From assembly GCA_014885115.2 (NCBI GenBank), contig WKLE02006515.1, positions 1 through 10,174 of the forward strand: a stretch of 10,174 nucleotides of DNA, written 5' to 3'. A program made the position numbers and the translations under genes. Below the pieces are notes generated by a model. The model did no database searches and was not told the DNA's origin. It was given only the letters and a program-made list of their open reading frames with translations. Below are positions 1 to 6,600 of the stretch, in pieces. Positions within the stretch are counted from its first letter, which is position 1, and each line of letters starts with the position of its first letter. This DNA is from Asterionellopsis glacialis. Lineage: Eukaryota > Bacillariophyta > Plagiogrammaphyceae > Rhaphoneidales > Asterionellopsidaceae.

Positions 1-36
1 GTTGGTACCAAATTTGGAGTTTGTACCCATCCTGCA

Positions 37-62
37 TTTTTGGGCATTTTTGCCCGGAAAAA
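37..62. repeat. Small inverted repeat (hairpin)
   Basis: GGGCA, TTTT, TGCCC forms a perfect 5-bp stem with a 4-base loop. It is flanked outside by TTTTT and AAAAA, which extend the pairing past a two-base bulge. It has no coding context. It could be the end of a small element cut by the window edge, or chance in AT-rich DNA. Confidence 0.35.
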
Positions 63-362
63 GCCGAATTTGTGAGGTACAAGAGTAGCAATTGTACTCC
101 TTTGAAATACTATTCAAACAATAGTACAATATACGATAGGAGAATATGCCCTTTCATCCAGTTGTTAAAACTCAACTTTAAAAGAAAAGAGCGCAGTGCA
201 CATATCAAGAATCCTTTATTGGTTTGACAACAACTTGTCTGAAGAATGTCCAACCTCTAAATGATCCCTGCAGATTAAAATCTCATCATGCATTCAATTC
301 TACAGTAATGTAGAAATCAAATCGTCCCCAAAGAGGAATGTGACATATTGTTTGTTGTAACT

Positions 363-394
363 TAAAGACTGATAGGGCAGTCCTAAAGACTGCC
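363..394. repeat. Hairpin with overlapping short direct repeat
   Basis: GGCAGTC (376-382) and GACTGCC (388-394) form a perfect 7-bp stem around a CTAAA loop. The nonamer TAAAGACTG also occurs twice as a direct repeat, at 363-371 and 384-392. The second copy contributes to the right arm of the hairpin. Function is unknown. Confidence 0.45.
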
Positions 395-420
395 TCTAGA
401 GTATGTCCTTGTCCCTACAA

Positions 421-515
421 TCTAGTCCTACCCAGGTAAGAAACTAGGAACTAGACCTAAGGTACAAACTACAAAAGGAATAGACTTCGTAGGAAGGAAG
501 TTCTAGTCCTAGTCC
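421..515. repeat. Cluster of CTAGTCCTA-type words
   Basis: The words TCTAGTCCTA (421-430), CTAGGAACTAGACCTA (443-458) and TTCTAGTCCTAGTCC (501-515) are variants of one theme read on either strand. The same theme recurs at 2974-2991, 3270-3288 and 8399-8435, always outside coding sequence. This suggests a dispersed non-coding repeat or a recurring motif rather than gene-specific sequence. Confidence 0.4.
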
Positions 516-675
516 AAATCAAAACTTGCAGAAATGTTCTATCAAACTGCGTGTATCATAATTATTTTCAAGAGGAATATATGTTTTTGCGGGAATTTTT
601 CGTGTGCAATTCTTGTCGGTAACCACCTTCTGCCATGAACAATACCGGTACTCTTTTGAATGCATACTGGTACTG

Positions 676-706
676 TACCAGGTACCTGTTGAATATATAC
701 CTGGTA
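676..706. repeat. Nested GTACC palindromes
   Basis: TACCAGGTA (676-684) is the exact reverse complement of TACCTGGTA (698-706), giving a 9-bp stem with a 13-base loop. The left arm overlaps the perfect 10-bp palindrome CAGGTACCTG (679-688). Just upstream lies CTGGTAC-T-GTACCAG, another perfect inverted repeat. This nesting makes it the densest point of the GTAC-core motifs in the window. Confidence 0.5.
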
Positions 707-1080
707 TTAGAATATCAAGAAAAGAGGTAATTTTCTCGGAAAATGACGGAAAAATATTATTTTAAAAAATTTGTTCATGAAGAGAGATATACACATTAGC
801 AAAAGCTGGCATATCTTAAAATTTCAATTTCTTTCTTGTGAAGTGCGTCCATTGGATCATGAATGACAATTACTATGGACTACTACCTCCATCAGAGTGA
901 GCACTCCATTTTTCATAAAGGTGCGAAGGTACAGAAGCTAGTACCAGGTACATGGTACACGCGAAGAAAGATCTGTTTCAACAGGTTTCAACGCTATCTC
1001 GTATTGCAGCTCTTGTCTCTTCATAAATATTAGCAGCATTTCTTTTTCCCTGAAACTGAAGAGCAATCTAATTCTTGTGT

Positions 1081-1087
1081 TATAAAG
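1081..1087 (+). promoter_or_regulatory. Possible TATA element of PS gene A
   Basis: TATAAAG lies 45 bases upstream of the first in-frame ATG of gene A (1126). If used, transcription would start about 15 bases before the ATG, giving a very short leader. The match is only to a seven-base consensus in AT-rich DNA, so this is weak. Confidence 0.2.
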
Positions 1088-1125
1088 TACACCGTGAAGA
1101 AGAAATCATTTTGCTCGCGTCAATA

Positions 1126-2784
1126 ATGACGTTTCAAATAAGTTCTACGATGCCAAATGCATCCACTTTTCCAAGTGGTTCGCCTTCTACCTTTCCATCG
1201 AGTACACCATCGACAGGCCTACCTTCTCCTAGCCCAGTTGGTGTCCCATCAGTTGTTCCGTCTCCTGACCTAACAGTCAATCCCAGGTATCCCCCTTCCG
1301 TTGCACTTTTAGATGCACCTTCTAGCACTCCATCCCAACAGCAATCTGAATCGCCGTCAGCAATGATTATGGGCGCCCCATCCTCCTTTCCATCCTTAGA
1401 ACCCTCGGTTGTACATTCCGAACTTCCGTCTAAATTTCCAATGCTGTCTCAAAATCCCTCCGTTCCACAAGGCGGCTTTCCTTCTGTTTCGAGCAGTCCC
1501 TCTGAAATTCCATCTTCGGGGCAATCAAATGCACCAAGTGATATACAAACACCCCTTCATTCGATTTCACCTTCAACCCCTACTTCTGACTATCCTAGTG
1601 TTATTCCGAGCATTTCAAATGGTCCATCACCTGCTTCATCAAACCTTCCCATTGACATTCCCAGTAGCGTGCTATCTGACTTGCCATCGACTGCTTCATC
1701 GTATATTCCCAGAATCATGCCAAGTGATGTGCAGTCTGACTTGCCGTCAACTCTTCCGTCAGTTGTTCCTAGTTCCATGCCAAGTGTCTTGCCATCTGAT
1801 TCGACGTCAACTCTTCCATCGACTCTTCCATCGGGCGCACCTAGTGTTAACCCAAGTAACATACCATCTGGTGTGCCATCGACTCTTCCATCAGGCATGC
1901 CCAGTGGTTTGCCATCGATTTTTCCATCAGGCTTACCTACTTCTATGCCAAGTTACTTGCCATCTGACTCGCCATCAACTCTTCCATCAGGCATTCCTGG
2001 TACCATGCCAAGTTACCTACCAACCAATTTCCCATCGACTTTTCCATCAGGCTTACCTACTTCTATGCCAAGTTACCTACCATCTGATTCGTCATCAAGT
2101 CTTCCATCAGACATTCCTAGTACCATGCCAAGTGACCTACCAACCACTTTCCCATCGACTTTTCCATCAGGCTTGCCTAGTACCATGCCAAGTGATCTGC
2201 CATCTGATTTGCCGTCAACTCTTCCATCAGGCTTTCCTAGTATCATGCCATGTGACCTGCCATCCGCTTTGCCATCGACTCTTCTATCAGGCTTGCCTAC
2301 TACCATGCCAAGTGACGTACCTTCCGGTATGCCTTCCGTGGAGCCATCTGTACGTGTGATTCCATTCTATCCTCTACGTAGTACAATAGTTCCAACAACA
2401 ACAGTTCCAACAACAACAGTTCCAACAACTGAAATTACGTTTATCTCGCACCTCCCGCGCCAATTCCCAACTCATTATCCAACAATCTCTCCAACGTATA
2501 ATGTTCGCCTCCCCGGACAAAATCTGCAGACTTCTAGTAATCCAACAGTTACTGTTAGCGACACGCTGATGCCAGTCTTTCAAACAAATGCACCTGTTCC
2601 TCCCTCAACTGTATCACATCTACCAGGATCACCCCCACACACTGCATCGCCCATTATTCCCCGTGATGCGAATATCTTTAGAGAAAACCCATCGGTTGAA
2701 GGAATTGCCAGCGGCGCACAAGGTCAATTTGTTTTTGGTACATTTCAATTAGTAGCCTTTGTTGTTTTTTGGTGTATATTCTAA
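1126..2784 (+). CDS. Ser/Pro-rich PS-repeat protein with hydrophobic C-terminal tail (PS gene A)
   Basis: The frame encodes 552 residues from the first ATG after an in-frame TAA at 1069-1071, ending at TAA 2782-2784. A second ATG at 1150 is also possible. Residues 1-185 are Ser/Pro-rich and only loosely repetitive. Residues about 186-405 are regular repeats of the type PSTLPSG-x-PSTMPSDLPS, 20 residues per unit. A short PTTTV tract follows (residues 422-434), then a less repetitive part with YPLR (about 415), ISPT and SDTLMP (478-483). The last 20 residues are almost entirely hydrophobic (QFVF...FWCIF) and end the protein. They are preceded by small residues (ASGAQG), which resembles a GPI-anchor signal or a C-terminal membrane segment. 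No N-terminal signal peptide is visible, so an upstream exon may be missing. Ser/Pro repeats of this style are known in diatom proteins thought to be extracellular or cell-wall associated. A surface role here is inference, with no catalytic domain seen. The closest relative in the window is the gene at 8767-10082. Confidence 0.75.
   Translation: MTFQISSTMPNASTFPSGSPSTFPSSTPSTGLPSPSPVGVPSVVPSPDLTVNPRYPPSVALLDAPSSTPSQQQSESPSAMIMGAPSSFPSLEPSVVHSELPSKFPMLSQNPSVPQGGFPSVSSSPSEIPSSGQSNAPSDIQTPLHSISPSTPTSDYPSVIPSISNGPSPASSNLPIDIPSSVLSDLPSTASSYIPRIMPSDVQSDLPSTLPSVVPSSMPSVLPSDSTSTLPSTLPSGAPSVNPSNIPSGVPSTLPSGMPSGLPSIFPSGLPTSMPSYLPSDSPSTLPSGIPGTMPSYLPTNFPSTFPSGLPTSMPSYLPSDSSSSLPSDIPSTMPSDLPTTFPSTFPSGLPSTMPSDLPSDLPSTLPSGFPSIMPCDLPSALPSTLLSGLPTTMPSDVPSGMPSVEPSVRVIPFYPLRSTIVPTTTVPTTTVPTTEITFISHLPRQFPTHYPTISPTYNVRLPGQNLQTSSNPTVTVSDTLMPVFQTNAPVPPSTVSHLPGSPPHTASPIIPRDANIFRENPSVEGIASGAQGQFVFGTFQLVAFVVFWCIF
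1681..2340 (+). repeat. 60-bp tandem repeat in PS gene A
   Basis: About eleven units of exactly 60 bp (20 codons) follow in register without a frame break. A typical unit reads CTTCCATCAGGC, then a variable codon block, then ACCATGCCAAGTGAC, then CCATCTGAT. The five units from 1921 to 2220 are the most alike. Units before 1861 and the one after 2281 are more diverged, as expected when the centre of an array turns over fastest. Changes concentrate at codons between the PS pairs, and the PS dipeptides are mostly kept. Confidence 0.85.
2389..2430 (+). repeat. 15-bp tandem repeat coding PTTTV
   Basis: GTTCCAACAACAACA occurs at 2389-2403 and 2404-2418, and a third, partial copy runs to about 2430. 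It encodes VPTTT repeats between the PS array and the non-repeat C-terminal part of gene A. The period differs from the 60-bp array, so it arose separately. Thr-rich stretches like this are plausible O-glycosylation sites if the protein is secreted, which is inference. Confidence 0.8.
2725..2781 (+). other. Hydrophobic C-terminal tail of gene A (possible GPI signal or membrane segment)
   Basis: This region codes for the last 19 residues, QFVFGTF followed by a run rich in Leu, Val, Phe and Ala, ending WCIF and stop. No charged residue occurs in it, and small residues (SGA) precede it, as in GPI-anchor signals. The paralogue at 9960-10010 has the matching segment QFLF...WCSF. The reading as GPI versus simple membrane anchor cannot be settled by eye. 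Confidence 0.5.
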
Positions 2785-2851
2785 TTCATATAAAACTAAA
2801 GAGAGTTTGTTTTAAATTGTTGACTAACAAATCAAGTATGTGGCTTTTGCG

Positions 2852-2987
2852 ATTGTTCGGGGCTTTCCGAGAAAAACTGGTGAACAAAAATCGGTAACAA
2901 AGGTTGGGTTGGTGTCCGAGAAGGCTCCAAAATCCAATTGTGTCACTACCAGTAAGTAGGTTCTTCTATGGGTGCTAGACCTAATCT
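2852..2987 (+). repeat. Diverged direct repeat, copy 1
   Basis: This copy matches 3161-3291 in order. Shared blocks are TGTTC-GG-CTTTCCGAGAAAAA, GGT-GGGTTGG-GTCCGAGAAG, then AATC-AATT, TTC-TC and finally CCTAATCT. The spacing between the two copies is about 309 bp. Neither copy carries a convincing reading frame. It may be a remnant of a transposable element or of a local duplication. Confidence 0.65.
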
Positions 2988-3160
2988 AGACTTGTTTTTT
3001 TGCGTTTGCTTGGATTGGTATCGAAATCATGATAAAGTTACAAACTTTAGACCTCGTCGGTGTAAATTATTTTTGGGAAATAAGTTGTTACATCTGCCAG
3101 ACACAATGACGGGTACCAAATGTGGTTGTTCTACCTCCGCTACTATTAACAAGTCAGGTG

Positions 3161-3291
3161 AATGTTCAGGACTTTCCGAGAAAAAATGATAACCAAATTT
3201 TGGTCTCCAAGGTCGGGTTGGGGTCCGAGAAGACTCAACAATCAAATTATGAGTATATATTCCTCCTCGAGCTAGGACCTAGTCCTAATCT
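3161..3291 (+). repeat. Diverged direct repeat, copy 2
   Basis: Second copy of the element at 2852-2987. Its core CTTTCCGAGAAAAA (3172-3185) and GGGTTGGGGTCCGAGAAG (3214-3231) are the best preserved blocks. It ends with AGCTAGGACCTAGTCCTAAT (3270-3289), a stronger version of the CTAGTCCTA theme than the one in copy 1. Confidence 0.65.
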
Positions 3292-3542
3292 TTATACTTA
3301 CCTTCACATTTTAATAGTCCTATAGGGCATGCCCATTTCAATCAGTTGCTTTTTGTCTACGAGTACCTACGACAATTCAAAAAAATCTCTACAAGTTCGG
3401 GAATGTGGTACAGGTATAGAAAACAGTCTATTATAAACCCACACAAATGAATGCCCCAGAATGCCTGATGAAATGTTGATAAGAAAAGTACAAATAGTTT
3501 TATTTTAGCATTCGCCTTCGCAAAAATGTTGCTAATATCTAT

Positions 3543-3580
3543 AGAGCTTTTATTTTTCTATAAAGCTTTTATTTTTCTGT
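3543..3580 (-). promoter_or_regulatory. Tandem duplicated poly(A)-signal region downstream of TAF1
   Basis: A 19-bp unit containing GCTTTTATTTTTCT occurs twice in tandem (3543-3561 and 3562-3580) with two mismatches. On the minus strand each unit carries AATAAA (complements of 3549-3554 and 3568-3573), 54 to 79 bases past the TAF1 stop codon. A third AATAAA complement lies at 3499-3504. The position suits polyadenylation signals of TAF1, but diatoms do not use AATAAA strictly and AT-rich DNA produces it by chance. Confidence 0.4.
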
Positions 3581-3626
3581 TTTCCAAAAGACAGCAATCC
3601 AGACTTCGTAGAATCGTAGAAGACGA

Positions 3627-6600
3627 CTATCCATGCTTCAAACTAGATGCCAATCCAGCGGCAAAGCTGTCATCAGAATCACTATCTGGGACGTCCATTG
3701 TAAAATCAGTAGACAAGTTGCCAAGATTAACAGCGACTCCATCCTCGGTAACTATCGCACCAGCCGCAGCTGTTGCCTTACTAGGGGATTTTTTCTTTGT
3801 GGTAGCTTTTGCTTTCTTCTTCTTTTTCTTGCCGCTCATCTGTTCCTGCACAGCGTCTGCCATGGCGGTTAACTCAGCCTTGTTATTCTCTACAGTCGCT
3901 TTGACAACATTGTATATGTTTGTTGCTTCTTCGGCGAGTGCACTGCCGGGACCATTGAATTTTACTGCATTACTTCTCATGAGATCAAAATCACGGAGAA
4001 ATATTTCCGTCGTTTTATACTCGTACCGTTGGTTTTTATCTCTAATTGTTTGCAAGTCAATGGGATTACTGATCTTTTCGTAGTAACTTGGAATCTGGCG
4101 GCGGTTCACCGGACGGTGGAAGGGGCCACTTCCAGGACGCTTTTCCACATCAGATCTGATTTGTTCCAACCTGTCAGCTAAAATGACGTGTGGCATTCTC
4201 TCTCTAGCTGAACCTCGCTCGCGTCGATTACTAGTACCCTTTCGCTTGTACGATGCGTAAAGATCAGCGTCTTCCGCTTGACGTTTACGTTTTTGAATCC
4301 TTTTTTCCTGTGAAGGTTTCTCCTTTAATTTTCCCAACTGTAGATGACGATTCCTCTGCTTCGCATGGCCACCCTTCTTCTTTATTACTCTTGTCTTGCT
4401 CTCCACTTTTAAGCTAAGATGAGTGCGACCTTTTGAATCGCCATCATCTTCCTCAAACATGGAATGGCCGATGACTCTGCTGTCTGGTCTATAATGATGT
4501 ACACCATCGTTCTTTTTCTTTCTTTCGCTTTTCACGTCAGCATTTCCTTTCTTTTTCTTTGCAATGATTTTACTGACTTCAGTGGGCTCCAAGATAAATT
4601 TAAAAATAGTTTCTTGTCTTCCATCTGGGTGAGTGTTGGTTACGCGACGCCTGACTATTTTTCTTCCTATCATTCCTCCTGCTGCAGGTTTAGAGACACC
4701 AGGGGCTGCACTTAATCCAGCTTCCGCCGCAAGTTGTTCTTGCCTCTCACGCTGAAGTGCAGCGAATTCACGAGCATCCTTACTCATTTGTTCGGTATCT
4801 TCTCCTCGCTGTTTGCTTACGGCTCCGAGTGCACTTGCGAGGTCACCACTTTCGTTACCTCCAAACATATGATCTGCTACTAACTGATTTGTTTGCTTTT
4901 CATCCTTTATGTTATTTTCAAACATTGCAGCTAACTCTTCGTCTTCGTCGTCGGACTCGGATTCTTCTTTCTCCTTGTCGGCTTGTTTACTGGTTTCAGC
5001 TGCAACATTTGCGGCCATGCTATCCCCATCGGCCACTGATGGAGCCCCAGAAGCCATCGATTGTGCTGCTGGACGAGGATCGCCTGCATCTGTAGAAAGC
5101 GCAATGCGTTGTCGACGCCATATTTCCTGTATACGATCTTGATACATTTTCTTCTGTTCGCTCAGTTTCATTTTCTCTCCTCGAGCGAAACGCTCAAGTC
5201 CATCACCCATTCCATCACTCGCTGCTTTCGTCGAGAAGTCACGAATAACGTGCACACGATCCCAACGCTTCAATATCTTGATATCATTCTCTTGCATTCC
5301 GTAGGAGCGGAGCAAGCTGGCCATTTGCTTCATTGTAAGTTTACGCAAATCATTCTCTGTTCCTGTGATTTTCTTGATTTGTGCACTAAGAGCTCCATCT
5401 GTGTTGCCTGTCGACTTGTTCGGCTTCGTATCTACTTCTCGAATATAGTCAAAGCCCTCGCCGACTCCACTGGGATCACCTAGACCTGTCAATTTCATCA
5501 TACCACTGCCCTGTCCCTTCTTATGAACTTCAATAAACTCTGCTGTCAGATGCCAAGGAGCCAAGCACAACTCTTCATGAATGAATTTTGCAACATCTTG
5601 CTTTCTTTTGATGTCTTTCAACGCTGTCGCTGTCGCTGAAATTGCTTCTTCGTACAGTGCAATTTGCGTTTGCGTTCTGCCCTTCACATTTTTAACATGA
5701 TTCAACATTTTATTCAGTTTTGATTTTCGTTCCCTCATCGCGGTAACTTGACCAGTAAGCTGTGCCATTGCTGCTGTAACATTTGCGATACCATTACTAC
5801 CAGAGAATAAATCATGAATACCCAGATCACATAACCTTCTTGCAGCAGCGCATGCAGTTTCGTAAGCTGCAACGCCCTCGGGGAGAAATTTCCGTCCGAG
5901 CACTTCGACACCAGGGTACTCATCTTCGCCAATGTATTTTGGGGTCCAGATTTGTGTATTCTTATCGTACTTTCCAACTTTCTTTATTCTCGATCGAAGT
6001 GCGGTGCTTAGTTGCTTGGAAAAAGCAAACAGCCCAGTATTAATATCCTCAAATCGCAGTCCGCCCTCTTCCTTTTGTTCTGCAGCTCTTGTAAGAGCTT
6101 TTGCGATATGGTAGCATTGGAAAGGGTCGTAGAAGTTCTTTTCTCCGGTTGTGTTAGGAGCAAAAACCTGGGTTCGCGGTTCAGTTTGACCTACCGTAAA
6201 GACGCTTGTAGGCATGGGGCGTAATACAACTCCGAGGGAATCTTTCACTCCTGGCTGCTCCACTCCACCTGGCATCTTGCCTAAAATCATCAAGAAGTCA
6301 CTCGATTCTGGTTCATGTCGAAACATCGGAGCTGCAAAAAGGTTTGAAATCAATCCAGTTTGCGTCGTGTCTTCTTCTACCGTTCCGATGAATGGTCCGT
6401 GAACCTTAGGATGCAAAATTTCAGTGACTCCCTCAGGTAGCACGTTTACCGTTGACTGTTCCTTCTCGGATTCTCTAGATTTCTTGGGTGGTTTGCCAAT
6501 CCAATCGGTAATGCTAGTTTTCAGAGTTTGATTAGGCCCTATAAGTCTGGGAGGTCGCTCTAATTTCCCCGATGATTTTCTCATATTATTAACCTCGCCC

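Larger units (their letters stand above)
1..1125. other. Intergenic region upstream of PS gene A
   Basis: I find no convincing gene here. The reading frames are short, and the frame open from about base 21 has only a TTG start and no recognisable protein features. A 53-codon ATG frame starting at 863 ends in TAG before gene A and has no recognisable domain or clear signal peptide. What stands out is repeated short motifs: GTAC-core palindromes (78-96, 461, 647-706, 926-960), a cluster of CTAGTCCTA-type words (421-515), and three small inverted repeats listed separately. A TATAAAG string lies just upstream of the gene A start. Confidence 0.6.
2785..3626. other. Intergenic region between the convergent PS gene A and TAF1
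   Basis: About 840 bp without a convincing gene. The reading frames here are under 75 codons, with no recognisable domain. The region holds the two copies of a diverged direct repeat (2852-2987 and 3161-3291), CTAGTCCTA-type words inside both copies, and the likely 3' untranslated region of TAF1 at its right end. Gene A and TAF1 converge on this stretch, so both transcripts should end here. Confidence 0.6.

Noticed and set aside
21..227. 68-codon frame at the left edge
   Set aside because: It has no ATG at its beginning, no recognisable motif and no repeat composition like the neighbouring genes. It may be chance, though a gene end entering from the left cannot be fully excluded.
676..706. 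CRISPR-like or attachment-site structure
   Set aside because: There is no regular repeat-spacer pattern, integrase or prokaryotic context. These are short palindromes in eukaryotic intergenic DNA.
863..1025. 53-codon ATG frame as a possible signal-peptide exon for PS gene A
   Set aside because: The translation is mostly charged and aromatic with only a weak hydrophobic end, and no convincing donor and acceptor pair joins it to the gene A frame.
1409..2359. 316-codon plus-strand frame inside PS gene A, rich in Cys, His and Leu
   Set aside because: It is an alternate-frame shadow of the 60-bp array. It starts within gene A and has no recognisable domain, and its openness follows from the repeat period.
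3526..4083. 185-codon plus-strand frame with hydrophobic stretches overlapping the TAF1 3' end
   Set aside because: Its hydrophobic runs are the complement of the TAF1 Lys-rich codons (TTC/TTT from GAA/AAA). It overlaps a well-supported gene on the other strand.
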